A stretch of DNA of 64,000 nt, taken from NCBI RefSeq assembly GCF_013177635.1, contig NZ_CP030944.1:248001-312000 (forward strand), in the 5' to 3' direction. The first letter of the stretch is position 1; the number at the start of each line of letters is the position of its first letter. The position numbers and the translations under genes were made by a program. Below the pieces are notes generated by a model. The model saw only the letters and a list, made by a program, of their open reading frames with translations, was not told the origin of the DNA and made no database searches. The DNA comes from Arcobacter aquimarinus. Its GTDB lineage: Bacteria > Campylobacterota > Campylobacteria > Campylobacterales > Arcobacteraceae. Positions 8,820-18,374 of this stretch are shown one piece after another.

Positions 8820-11800
8820 ATGAATAAAATAAATAATTTAACAAATATAAAAATTGCATTTTTATTTGTGGTTTTTTGCAATGCAGTTGTTGATGTTTCA
8901 CATAAAGTATTACTTCAAAATATAGCTTTTAAAATCTTTGATGGTTCAACGCAAGTTATTTGGATTTCTATAATAAATGCTTTAATAATTATTCCTTTTT
9001 TACTTTTGTTTACTGTTAGTGGATATTTGTCTGATAAGTATAATAAAAAAGATATTTTAGTTTATGGTGCTGTTTCATCATTTTTGTTATCTGTTTTAAT
9101 GGTGATTTCCTATTTAAGTGAAAATTTCTATTTTGCTATGTTTGCTTTAGTTTTATTAGCTGTTCAAAGTGCTATTTATTCTCCTGCAAAATTCGGATTG
9201 ATTCTTGATATTTATGGTAAAAAAGAGTTGTCTCGTGGAAATGCTGCTTTACAATCAATCTCAATTATTGCTATTTTATTTGCAATAGGAACTACTTCTT
9301 TAGTTTTTGAAAATTTTTATAATCTAAATAATCTTCAAAATTTAAATACAAAAGAGCAGTTATTAACAGCAATTTTACCTTTGACTTATTATATTTTACC
9401 AGTGGCTCTATTAGAAATGATAGTCTCTTTTGCATTTTTACGAAGAATAAATACAAGTCATAAAAAAAATGAAGAGTTAAGTTTAAACAAGCAAGAGTTA
9501 TTTCAAGGCAAATTATTAGTAAATAATATAAAAACAATTGCTTCAAATAATGTAATTTTTTTAAGTGTAATTGGTCTATCAATTTTTTGGGGAGTTTCAC
9601 AAGCTTCTATGGCTGTATTTCCATCTTTTGCAAAAATGTATTTAAATATTACAAATGTATTTGTAATAAATGGAGTTATAGCTGCTTCAGGAGTTGGAAT
9701 AGCAATAGGTTCTATTATTTATTCAAGATTTTCAAAATTTTATATAGAAGTTGGAACAATTCCTCTTTCAGCACTTGGAATGGCTACAACTTTATACTTA
9801 TCTACAATCGTAGAAACACCATTTTTACTTGCTATTAGCTTTTTGTTTTTTGGAATTTTTGGAGGAATGTTTGTTGTTCCTTTAAATGCATTAATTCAGT
9901 TTAATGCTAAAAAAAAGGTTTTAGGTACAGTTCTTGCAGGAAATAATTGGTTTCATTCACTTGCCATGTTTTTGATGCTAACTCTTACAACAACAGTATC
10001 ATATTTTGATTTAGACCCTTTAAAAACTATTTATTTAATAGTTGTGATAATAGTTTTAGGAACAATTTATACAATTGTTAAATTACCACAATCTTTAATC
10101 TTGATTTTTTTAAAAACAATTGTTGGTTTTAGATATAAACTTGAAGTAAACGGAATAAAAAATATTCCTTCAAATGGTGGAGTTTTATTATTAGGAAATC
10201 ACATTTCATGGCTTGATTGGGCTATTATTTTGATGTCAGTTCCAAGAGAAGTTAGATTTGTTATGGATAAAACTATTTATAATAAATGGTATATAAATTG
10301 GATTTTAAAGTTATTTAAAACAATCCCAATATCAAGTAATTCAAGTAAAACAACTATTAAACTTGTTGCAAAAGAGCTTGATGAGGGAAATATTGTTGTA
10401 CTTTTTCCCGAAGGTTCAATCACTAGAAATGGTCATTTAGGGGAGTTTAAAAGAGGTTTTGAAAAGATTTTAGAACTTACGAATACAGATGTGAAAGTTG
10501 TTCCTTTTTATATTAGGGGACTTTGGGAATCTATGTTTAGTAGAGCAAATAAAAAGTTTAAAAATTCTAAAAAAACTTCTATTGTGACTGTTCTATTTTC
10601 AAGAGCATTAAGTAAAGAAAAATCAAATACAATAAGAATCAAACAAGAAGTTATAAATCTTTCAACAAAGGCTTGGCAAGAGCATATAAAAAATCTAAAA
10701 CCTTTAAATGAGACTATTTTTGATAGATTAAAAGAGCTTTCAAATGAGTTGATTTTTGTTGATTCAACAGGAGTTGAGTTAAGTGGACATAAATTTTTAA
10801 CTGCTTCAATTTTATTTAAGAATTTACTAAAAAAAGAGTTAAAAGAACAAAATGTTGGTCTATTATTACCTTCAACAGCAGCAGGAGCTTTTATAAATTA
10901 TACGATGTTGCTGATGGGAAAAACAGCCGTAAATTTAAACTATACAAGTGATACAACTTCTTTAAAAGAAGCATTGATTCAAGCAGAGATAAAAACAATT
11001 ATAACTTCTAAAAAATTTATAGAAAAATTAGAATCAAAAGCAATAAATTTAAAAGAGATTTTAAATGTTGTAAATGTGATTTATCTTGAAGATTTAAAAA
11101 CAAAAATCACTAAAACAAAAGGTTTAATAACACTAATTAGCATAAAACTTTTACCTAGTTTTATTCTAAAAATATTACATCTAAAAAAGATAAAAAAAGA
11201 TGATACTGTTATTATTTTATTCTCTTCTGGAAGTGAAGGAAAACCAAAAGGAGTTGAATTAACATCAGATAATATTTTAGGAAATGCTCAACAAATAGCA
11301 AATATCATAAATGTTTCACATGAGGATATAATGTTAGGAACATTACCTTTATTTCATGCTTTTGGAATAGTTGTAACAACATATTTACCTTTGATTGAAG
11401 GAATAAAATGTGTAGCTCATCCAGACCCAACAGATGGACTTGCAATTGCAAAATTAACAGTAACTCACAAAGCAACTATTATGACGGGAACTTCTACATT
11501 TTTTAGACTTTATGCAAAAAATACAAAAATACATCCTTTGATGTTTGAAAGTTTAAGATTGGTTGTTGCAGGAGCGGAAAAATTAAGAGAAGATGTTAAA
11601 TTTGAGTTTAAAAAAAGATTTGGAAAAGATATTTTAGAAGGTTTTGGAACAACTGAGACTTCACCTGTTGCCACTTGCAATTTACCAGATGTAATAGCAC
11701 CTGATTTTACTATTCAAATAGGAAATAAAAATGGAACGGTTGGTATGCCAATTCCAGGAACTACAATAAAAATAGTTGACCCTCAAACCTATAAAGAATT

Positions 11801-12299
11801 AAATACAAATGAAGAAGGAATGATTCTAATCTCAGGTATTCAAGTAATGCGTGGATATTTAAACAATCAAGAAAAAACAGCTGAAGTTTTAAAAACTATA
11901 AAAGGCAAAATTTATTACATCACAGGAGATAAAGGACGTATTGATGAAGATGGATTTTTAACTATAGTTGATAGATATTCAAGGTTCGCTAAAATTGGTG
12001 GGGAAATGATAAGTCTTAGTTTAGTTGAAGAAAAAATTTCTAAGTTAATAGATTTTGAACAAAATCCGTTAGTTGATTTTATAGTTACAAATATTGAAGA
12101 TGAGAAAAAAGGTGAAACTATAGTTTTACTTATTACAAATGTAAATGATGAGTTTATTTTGGATTTAAAACAAAAGATTATAAGCAATTTTGATAATAAA
12201 TTAATGATTCCTTCAAATATAAAAGTTATTAATGAAATCCCTAAATTAGGGAGTGGAAAGAGAGATTATAACACTTCAAAGGCTTTAATAAAAGAATAA
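8820..12299 (+). CDS. aas: Lysophospholipid flippase / acyltransferase / acyl-ACP synthetase fusion (Aas-type)
   Basis: 1159 residues in three parts. Residues 1-425 form an MFS transporter like LplT. Residues 430-650 are a PlsC acyltransferase with the NHISWLD (H-x4-D) catalytic box near 460 and FPEGSITRNG near 525. Residues 660-1159 form an AMP-dependent acyl-ACP/CoA synthetase with the P-loop FSSGSEGKPKG near 801 and GFGTTETSP near 941. Such fusions would bring in and re-acylate lysophospholipids at the inner membrane. In E. coli the flippase and Aas are separate proteins. The gene is intact and followed by the cas6-like gene. Confidence 0.93.
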   Translation: MNKINNLTNIKIAFLFVVFCNAVVDVSHKVLLQNIAFKIFDGSTQVIWISIINALIIIPFLLLFTVSGYLSDKYNKKDILVYGAVSSFLLSVLMVISYLSENFYFAMFALVLLAVQSAIYSPAKFGLILDIYGKKELSRGNAALQSISIIAILFAIGTTSLVFENFYNLNNLQNLNTKEQLLTAILPLTYYILPVALLEMIVSFAFLRRINTSHKKNEELSLNKQELFQGKLLVNNIKTIASNNVIFLSVIGLSIFWGVSQASMAVFPSFAKMYLNITNVFVINGVIAASGVGIAIGSIIYSRFSKFYIEVGTIPLSALGMATTLYLSTIVETPFLLAISFLFFGIFGGMFVVPLNALIQFNAKKKVLGTVLAGNNWFHSLAMFLMLTLTTTVSYFDLDPLKTIYLIVVIIVLGTIYTIVKLPQSLILIFLKTIVGFRYKLEVNGIKNIPSNGGVLLLGNHISWLDWAIILMSVPREVRFVMDKTIYNKWYINWILKLFKTIPISSNSSKTTIKLVAKELDEGNIVVLFPEGSITRNGHLGEFKRGFEKILELTNTDVKVVPFYIRGLWESMFSRANKKFKNSKKTSIVTVLFSRALSKEKSNTIRIKQEVINLSTKAWQEHIKNLKPLNETIFDRLKELSNELIFVDSTGVELSGHKFLTASILFKNLLKKELKEQNVGLLLPSTAAGAFINYTMLLMGKTAVNLNYTSDTTSLKEALIQAEIKTIITSKKFIEKLESKAINLKEILNVVNVIYLEDLKTKITKTKGLITLISIKLLPSFILKILHLKKIKKDDTVIILFSSGSEGKPKGVELTSDNILGNAQQIANIINVSHEDIMLGTLPLFHAFGIVVTTYLPLIEGIKCVAHPDPTDGLAIAKLTVTHKATIMTGTSTFFRLYAKNTKIHPLMFESLRLVVAGAEKLREDVKFEFKKRFGKDILEGFGTTETSPVATCNLPDVIAPDFTIQIGNKNGTVGMPIPGTTIKIVDPQTYKELNTNEEGMILISGIQVMRGYLNNQEKTAEVLKTIKGKIYYITGDKGRIDEDGFLTIVDRYSRFAKIGGEMISLSLVEEKISKLIDFEQNPLVDFIVTNIEDEKKGETIVLLITNVNDEFILDLKQKIISNFDNKLMIPSNIKVINEIPKLGSGKRDYNTSKALIKE

Positions 12300-12346
12300 A
12301 TAATTTCATAAATACAAAAAAGAGTAATTTGTGAGTCATTTGTTTG

Positions 12347-12375
12347 TTACAATTTATTTTAATGATAAATTGTAA
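12347..12375 (+). other. Perfect hairpin in the cas6-like leader
   Basis: Eleven perfect base pairs TTACAATTTAT / ATAAATTGTAA with a 7-base loop, ending 17 bases before the ATG of the cas6-like gene. There is no T-tract downstream on the plus strand, so it is not a standard terminator for the upstream aas-like gene. It could be an mRNA hairpin or a protein-binding operator. Confidence 0.55.
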
Positions 12376-12392
12376 TAAAAAAAGAGTTTAAA

Positions 12393-13130
12393 ATGACTAT
12401 ATTTGAACTAAAATGCGAAGCATATTTAAAAGAGAATATTGAACTAAAAGATAGTTTTGATATTTTGTCAAAATCTATAAGTGGTTCAATTTCTTTTAAT
12501 AAAAAACTTGATGAAGTTGTTAAAAATTCTATTAAAGATTACTGTTTTGGAAACTTTTATCCAATAGAAAAAGATAGAATTTATAAAAAAGATAAAACTT
12601 ATAAGTTTGTGATTAGAAGTATAAATAAAGAATTAATAGATTGTCTGGAATTTTTACTTGTAAAAAATATAAATAATAATTTTTTGCAGGTTTTAAATTG
12701 TGAAAAAAAAGAGATAGAACAATTTTTTATTAGTGAATTGTATAGTGCAACACCTGTGATTGTTTCAGACAGAAGAGATGAGAAAGGAAAACAACTTTTT
12801 TGGTCTTTACATTATAATGGAGATATGCAAACTTTACAAAATAGACTTCATAATAATTTAGAAAAGAAATTGAGATATTTTTATAGTGAAGAGTTAAAAG
12901 AGTCTAAGAGTTTTATTCAAGAAATTGAATTAAAAAATGAAAAACCTCAATCTATATATTTCAAAACTATAAAAAATAAAAAAGAAAAAATTATAAGACT
13001 AATAGGAAATAAATTAAAGATTATTCCAAAGAGAGATGAAACTTCACAAAAACTAGCTTTTTTATCACTAGCTGTTGGACTTGGTGAAAAAAGTGGTTTA
13101 GGTGGAGGTTTTTGTTTTGGTAGGGGATAA
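12393..13130 (+). CDS. cas6: Solitary Cas6-like protein (CRISPR endoribonuclease family)
   Basis: 245 residues. The C-terminus carries the Cas6 glycine-rich loop GLGEKSGLGGGF (229-240), fitting GhGxxxxxGhG apart from one position. The YCFGNFYPIEKDRIYKKDK segment (50-68) is typical of Cas6 proteins of type I-B/III systems. Cas6 cuts precursor CRISPR RNA in repeat hairpins. No other cas gene and no repeat array is present; neighbours are a lipid enzyme and glnD. There is no His in the first 130 residues, where related Cas6 enzymes usually keep the catalytic His. It may be inactive or repurposed. The gene converges on glnD with six bases between. Confidence 0.8.
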   Translation: MTIFELKCEAYLKENIELKDSFDILSKSISGSISFNKKLDEVVKNSIKDYCFGNFYPIEKDRIYKKDKTYKFVIRSINKELIDCLEFLLVKNINNNFLQVLNCEKKEIEQFFISELYSATPVIVSDRRDEKGKQLFWSLHYNGDMQTLQNRLHNNLEKKLRYFYSEELKESKSFIQEIELKNEKPQSIYFKTIKNKKEKIIRLIGNKLKIIPKRDETSQKLAFLSLAVGLGEKSGLGGGFCFGRG

Positions 13131-13136
13131 AATTTT

Positions 13137-15677
13137 TTAAGAAGATTTATCACCTACACACATAAGATTGAGTATTTTTTCTTGATTTGAGCAAAAACTT
13201 CCATCTTTTTCAATCAAAATCAAATCTTTTGCATAACCATTTAAAGTATGAAGTTTAGCACTTTCTATTTCTACATTAAAATCATCAAATATTTTAGCAA
13301 TATAAGCAAATAAACCTTTTTGGTCTTTTGCAACTATATGCATAGAAGCTAGATAAGCTGTATGATTACAGTCTATTTTTATATTTTCTTTTTTTATAAT
13401 TGGCGTTATTAATGAAGTTCTTTTAGTCATGTCAAAAGAGTCTTTTATAATCTCTTCGATAAAAAATAGGTCTTCATCACTTATTTTCTCAGAAAATGAT
13501 ATTTCGAAAGCTTTTTTATTATCATAAAGTTTAAAGATATTCATAGAAGCAATATTTAGAAATTCTAATTTTCCAAGTAAATATCCCAAATTTAATGGAG
13601 ACTTTCTAATAATTCTAATAGTTAATTGTGATTCATTTATAATCTTGTAAATATAATTATCAACATCTTTTGCTTTTATTGCAATATCCAAAATATCTTC
13701 TGCTTTTAAACGTAAAAATATCTGATTAGAAGCTATATACATAATTTTCTTTTTTAAGATATTAGGTAATTCTTTATATTTTTCAAGATTTTTTATAGCA
13801 TTTTGTTTTGCAATTCTTCTTTTACTTTCATTTAAATACTCTTGATTTTCAAAAGCAGGAAGAGATTGATTATACAACTGTTTTAATAGTGAAGCTGTTG
13901 AACTATTAAAGATATTTTTCCCAACAGCAGAAATATCACAATAAGTAACCACATATAACATCTTTAAACTCTCTTTTGTTTTTAAAAGACCAGTAAAATT
14001 TAAAATAGTTTTTTCAGAATATATATCTTCATTTGTTGCCATGTAAGACATCATATTATGGTATCTAACAAGCCTTGCTCCTGTTTTTATAAACTCTTCA
14101 TCAAAATCAAAAGATTTCATCATACTTTTAAATAGTTTTTCACCAACAATATGATGGTCTTCTTTTCTTCCTTTTCCAATATCATGAAAAAAGGCTACAA
14201 GTCTTACAAGAGTTCTTTGTTCATTAGTAAGTTCATCAAAAATTGATTTTATGTGAACATCTTCTATATTTTGTGCAAATTTCAAAGTATTAATAGAGTG
14301 AATATCAACAGGATGCTTGTGATAACCATCAAATTGAGGTTGGTCAATCATTTTTTTTGTACTGGGAAGTACAGCTTGAAATAATCCAGCATTATAAATA
14401 AGTTTGATTAAAGGATATAAGTTAGGTCTTGATAAAAGATTTTTAACACTTTTCTTAAGTTCTTTTGTTTGAACTTTAGGAAGTTTTGCTTTACTTGCAT
14501 AATAGATATATGACCTATCAAACTCTTGTACATGAGTTGGAAGTTCTATTAACTCTTTTAATAAATTATTCAAAGTTTGAGGTTTTGTATTAAAAGAGCA
14601 AAATAGTTTATTCTCAATAATATAAAGGTTTTTTTTGAATCTAAATTCTTTTAGTTTAGAAATATTTGAACTTTCAAATAAAACTTCCCTTGTAAATTTT
14701 TTTACCATAGTTGCTGTGAAATTGTGAATAATATGTAAGCTAGATAAAATTTTTGCCATACAAAGTCTATCTTTTGTATATCTAGTTCTATTTTTAAACC
14801 CAAGTTTAGAACTTAAATCAGGTAAAATATCAAAGGTTACTTGGTCTTGTTTTTTTCTTGCAATATTATGTAAAGCATTTCGCACTTGAAAAATAAACTC
14901 TAAAGCTTGTCTATATTTTTTATACTCTTCTTCACTAAATTGAACACCAATTAAATCTTTTGTATTAGTAACTCCATATAAAACATTTGCTATCCAATAC
15001 ATTAAGTTTGACTCTCTCATTCCACCATAACCATCTTTTATGTTTGGTTCCATTTTTAGTGGATATTTTAAAAGTCTTTGTTTATGTTCTTCTAGTTTTG
15101 CAAGAATAAACTCTTTTTGTTCAGTTTTTCTAATAATTTTTAAAATATTTTGATAACCATACCATAAAATTTTTGAGCCATAAATCATTCTTGATTCTAA
15201 AATAGAACTTTTTATAGTTATGTCACCTTTTACAGCTTCACTTATCTCTTTTAATTCATGAACTCTTGAACCTAATTTTAATCCACAATCCCAAGCTAAA
15301 GTTATGAATTCTTCCATGATATCTTTTAGGTTATAACCCTTTATATTTTCATATAAAATCATAATGTCAATATCTGAATAAATACAAAGCTGTTCTCTTC
15401 CATAAGAACCAAGAGCAACTAAACTAATAGGAATTGATGAACTCATAGGTTGATGCGAACCAAAATTTTTTCGTAATATATATTTGTATAAAAGAACTAA
15501 AAATCTATCAGTATGTTTTGTATGTTTTATAAAAAAATCTTTTCCACCCGTTGTTTCAACAGTTGTATCTATTGAATCTAAATAGTTTTTGTAGTAGGTT
15601 TTGAAAACCTTAGAGATTTGAAAATCTGTAGCATTATTTGAGATTAACTCTTCGATTTGTATATTAAGTTCTGTCAT
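13137..15677 (-). CDS. glnD: [Protein-PII] uridylyltransferase / uridylyl-removing enzyme
   Basis: 846 residues. It adds UMP to Tyr51 of PII proteins when glutamine is low and removes it when glutamine is high. The nucleotidyltransferase motif GSYGREQLCIYSDID is at 90-104 with the DxD metal pair at 102-104. The HD hydrolase motif FFHDIGKG with DHH follows near 490. The C-terminus (about 690-846) holds ACT-type glutamine-sensing domains. It is slightly shorter than E. coli GlnD (890). It overlaps the upstream regulator gene by four bases. Both PII targets are encoded at 22.7 and 24.4 kb. Confidence 0.95.
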   Translation of the reverse strand: MTELNIQIEELISNNATDFQISKVFKTYYKNYLDSIDTTVETTGGKDFFIKHTKHTDRFLVLLYKYILRKNFGSHQPMSSSIPISLVALGSYGREQLCIYSDIDIMILYENIKGYNLKDIMEEFITLAWDCGLKLGSRVHELKEISEAVKGDITIKSSILESRMIYGSKILWYGYQNILKIIRKTEQKEFILAKLEEHKQRLLKYPLKMEPNIKDGYGGMRESNLMYWIANVLYGVTNTKDLIGVQFSEEEYKKYRQALEFIFQVRNALHNIARKKQDQVTFDILPDLSSKLGFKNRTRYTKDRLCMAKILSSLHIIHNFTATMVKKFTREVLFESSNISKLKEFRFKKNLYIIENKLFCSFNTKPQTLNNLLKELIELPTHVQEFDRSYIYYASKAKLPKVQTKELKKSVKNLLSRPNLYPLIKLIYNAGLFQAVLPSTKKMIDQPQFDGYHKHPVDIHSINTLKFAQNIEDVHIKSIFDELTNEQRTLVRLVAFFHDIGKGRKEDHHIVGEKLFKSMMKSFDFDEEFIKTGARLVRYHNMMSYMATNEDIYSEKTILNFTGLLKTKESLKMLYVVTYCDISAVGKNIFNSSTASLLKQLYNQSLPAFENQEYLNESKRRIAKQNAIKNLEKYKELPNILKKKIMYIASNQIFLRLKAEDILDIAIKAKDVDNYIYKIINESQLTIRIIRKSPLNLGYLLGKLEFLNIASMNIFKLYDNKKAFEISFSEKISDEDLFFIEEIIKDSFDMTKRTSLITPIIKKENIKIDCNHTAYLASMHIVAKDQKGLFAYIAKIFDDFNVEIESAKLHTLNGYAKDLILIEKDGSFCSNQEKILNLMCVGDKSS

Positions 15678-16426
15678 AATAAATCTTTATAAATTTCCAA
15701 TTTTTTTCTTAATGTTATCCTATTTAAGCCTAAATGTTTTGCAACTTGCACTTGAGATTTATATTTTTTTGTAGAAGCTTTTAACAAAGGAACTTCAAAG
15801 ATATATGATAAATCTTTATATGAATTTTCTCCATATAAGTTTTCACTAATATATTTTTCTAAAAACATTAAAATTTCATGCTCTCCAATAGTTTCAAATA
15901 GATATGAAAAATAAATAGACTTTCTTAAACTATGAGTATTATTTGAGATATTTATGATAAGTTTTGATTGGGGAATTAAAGGCATATCTAAAATAGAACT
16001 AGCTTCTTGTGAAAATTTATTTATTAAAGCTTTGGTATCTTCTTCTCTTTTTGTTAAATTTGGTATTTCAAGATTTATTGAAAAAATATCTTTGATTTTT
16101 TGGTTTAGATTTTCAGTTTGAGATATGGCAATTACTCTAATGGAATTTTCTTCAATCCATCTTAGAAAAAGATCTATGTTTGTTATTTCATTTATTTTAT
16201 CAATAATAATTGCTTCATTTTGTAAGATTAATACTTCATCTGTAATATCTTTTTGTAAGTTTTTTGCTTCGTAAATTTCTGAATGGGGTAATATATATTT
16301 TGCTAGTGATTTTTTTCCAACACCATTTTCACCTAAAATAAGGGCATTAACTTCTACTGCTTGTAAAAGTTTAGCAGAGTTTAAAATTTCTTTGGAAATA
16401 CTATCTTTTGCTATATATTCTTGCAT
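15674..16426 (-). CDS. Receiver-less NtrC-like AAA+/Fis-type DNA-binding regulator
   Basis: 250 residues. There is no receiver domain. A Walker A motif GENGVGKKS is at 32-40 and a degenerate Walker B segment EAIIIDKINEI near 71-81. The C-terminus (226-248) is a Fis/NtrC-type helix-turn-helix (QVQVAKHLGLNRITLRKKLE). The GAFTGA loop by which NtrC-class activators contact sigma54 is not visible between Walker A and B. It is cotranscribed with glnD (four-base overlap), so nitrogen control is likely. Its own promoter carries a perfect inverted repeat also found at the amt2 promoter. Regulator identity is inferred; the DNA target is not proven. Confidence 0.75.
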   Translation of the reverse strand: MQEYIAKDSISKEILNSAKLLQAVEVNALILGENGVGKKSLAKYILPHSEIYEAKNLQKDITDEVLILQNEAIIIDKINEITNIDLFLRWIEENSIRVIAISQTENLNQKIKDIFSINLEIPNLTKREEDTKALINKFSQEASSILDMPLIPQSKLIINISNNTHSLRKSIYFSYLFETIGEHEILMFLEKYISENLYGENSYKDLSYIFEVPLLKASTKKYKSQVQVAKHLGLNRITLRKKLEIYKDLL

Positions 16427-16479
16427 ATAAAATTACCTCTATAAATCTAAAAATTTGAATTACTTACCAATCATAAAAT

Positions 16480-16485
16480 ATTATA
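16480..16485 (-). promoter_or_regulatory. -10 box for regulator-glnD operon
   Basis: ATTATA on the plus strand is TATAAT on the minus strand, about 54 bases upstream of the regulator ATG. A TTGAAA -35-like hexamer lies at 16505-16510 with a 19-base spacer. The inverted repeat at 16512-16536 lies directly upstream of it. Confidence 0.5.
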
Positions 16486-16511
16486 CTGTATAAAAATGAA
16501 AAAATTTCAAA

Positions 16512-16536
16512 ATATTGTATAAAATTTATACAATAT
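16512..16536. promoter_or_regulatory. Perfect inverted repeat, putative nitrogen-regulator operator (site 1)
   Basis: ATATTGTATAAA and TTTATACAATAT form a 12-bp perfect palindrome about one central base. Its core TTGTATA-N5-TATACAA (16515-16533) recurs exactly at the amt2 promoter. The near edge of the core is 29 bases from the TATAAT box of the regulator-glnD operon. It lies between divergent genes, so it may also influence the histidine kinase gene. Confidence 0.6.
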
Positions 16537-16619
16537 CCCAATTGAAATAAAAATAATTATTTTTAATAAATAATGTGTAATAATACAAATTATATAAATA
16601 ATACAAATAAGGCTCAATT

Positions 16620-18374
16620 TTGAAAAATAAGGAAAGATATATAGTTATCAATGTAATAGTATTGTTATTTATTTGTTTGTTGACTATATTTATTGGAGAT
16701 TATTTAATATCAAAAAAAGAGAAAGAGTTATTAGAACAAAAATATAGTTTGATATCAAAAAATTTAAAAGAAAAAAGTTATTCATTGATTGAATCTAAAA
16801 AAAATGCAACATTAGCTTTGACTTTAACACTAAGTGAAAATGAAAAAATAAAAAATGTTCTTTTATCAAAAGGTGAAATAAAATATGAATTAAATCTTTT
16901 AAGTGAAAAATTAAAAAATTATACAGATTTTAGAAACGTTTGGTTTCAAATGATTGATAAAGATGGTGTATCAATATATCGAAGTTGGACAGAAGATAAA
17001 AATGATAAAATTAAACTCTTTAGATCAGATTTACATCCATTACTAAAAAGTCCGAAAATTCAAAATAATATTAGTGTTGGAATTTATGATATTACTTTTA
17101 AATCACAAATTCCTATTTATAACCAAAATAATTTTTTAGGAGTTTTAGAAGGAATTACACATTTTAACTCTATTACTAAAGAGTTGAAAAATAGTGATTT
17201 GGTTGAAGTAGTTCTTTTAGTTGAAAAAAAATTTACAGAACAATTAAGAAAAAATAGCTTTACAAATATATTTTTAAAAGATTATTATGTTGCAAATTTT
17301 GATTCATCAACAGAATTATTAAAATATTTAGAAAATCAAAATTTTGATGATTTATTGAAAATTGAAAATTATTTTATAAAAGATGGAATGTTGATAACAA
17401 ACGTTATTATAAATCAAGATAATGACAAACTTGCAAATATGTTATTATTTAGAAATTTAAATTCCATAGATATTTCAGAGATTAATCAATTTAAAAAACA
17501 TGCTTTTTCATATTTGACGTTTTTTTTGATTGTGTTTTGTTTGACAATTTTTGTAATAGGATATTATTTATATTCTAAAAGGTTAAGAGAGTTAAATCAA
17601 ATTTTGCAACAAACTGTAAATAAAGAGATTTTAAAAAATGATGAAAAGAATAAAATTCTTTTTCAACAAAATAAAATGGCTGCAATGGGTGAAATGATAG
17701 AAAATATAGCTCACCAATGGAGACAGCCATTATCTGTTATAACTACAGCTGCTTCATCTATTAAATTGAAAAAAGAGTATGGATTACTTGAAGATAAAGA
17801 GTATGAAGAATCTATGAATTATATTATTGATACAGCAAATTATTTATCAAATACTATTGATGATTTTAGATATTATTTTTCTCCAAATAAGAGTAAAAAT
17901 CTTTTTAATAGTAAAAAATTAGTTGAAAAAGCAGTCTCATTATTAAATTTGTCTTTTAATGATAATCAAATAGAAATAATAAAAAATGTAGAAGATTTGG
18001 AAATTACAAGTTTTGAAAATGAACTTTTACAAGTAATTATCAATATTTTAAATAATGCACAAGATGAATTAATCAAAAAAGAAAAAGATGAAAAAAGGTA
18101 TATATTTATAGATTTATTTAGACAAAATGATAATCTTAAAATAAAAATAAAAGATAATGCAGGCGGAATAAAAGAAGAAATTAAAGATAGAATTTTTGAG
18201 CCTTATTTTACTACAAAACACAAAAGTAAAGGAACAGGAATTGGTCTTTATATGTGTGAAGAGATAATAATCAAACATATCAAAGGAAAAATAGAAGTTT
18301 CAAATGAAAAATACACCTACAACAATAATGAGTTTGTAGGTGCATTATTTAAAATAACAGTTCCTTTAACTTAA
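16620..18374 (+). CDS. Orphan membrane sensor histidine kinase
   Basis: 584 residues. A membrane helix at about 9-30 and another at about 294-317 flank a 260-residue periplasmic Cache-like sensor (IYRSW and VGIYDITFKSQIPIY are visible). A coiled segment follows, then the dimerisation domain with the phospho-acceptor His365 in IAHQWRQPL, then an ATPase domain with N box NILNNAQDEL, DNAGGI and GTGIGLYM. Start is TTG at 16620 with AAGG upstream. No response regulator is adjacent. It is divergent from the regulator-glnD operon, but a functional link to nitrogen control is only inferred from position. Confidence 0.9.
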   Translation: MKNKERYIVINVIVLLFICLLTIFIGDYLISKKEKELLEQKYSLISKNLKEKSYSLIESKKNATLALTLTLSENEKIKNVLLSKGEIKYELNLLSEKLKNYTDFRNVWFQMIDKDGVSIYRSWTEDKNDKIKLFRSDLHPLLKSPKIQNNISVGIYDITFKSQIPIYNQNNFLGVLEGITHFNSITKELKNSDLVEVVLLVEKKFTEQLRKNSFTNIFLKDYYVANFDSSTELLKYLENQNFDDLLKIENYFIKDGMLITNVIINQDNDKLANMLLFRNLNSIDISEINQFKKHAFSYLTFFLIVFCLTIFVIGYYLYSKRLRELNQILQQTVNKEILKNDEKNKILFQQNKMAAMGEMIENIAHQWRQPLSVITTAASSIKLKKEYGLLEDKEYEESMNYIIDTANYLSNTIDDFRYYFSPNKSKNLFNSKKLVEKAVSLLNLSFNDNQIEIIKNVEDLEITSFENELLQVIINILNNAQDELIKKEKDEKRYIFIDLFRQNDNLKIKIKDNAGGIKEEIKDRIFEPYFTTKHKSKGTGIGLYMCEEIIIKHIKGKIEVSNEKYTYNNNEFVGALFKITVPLT

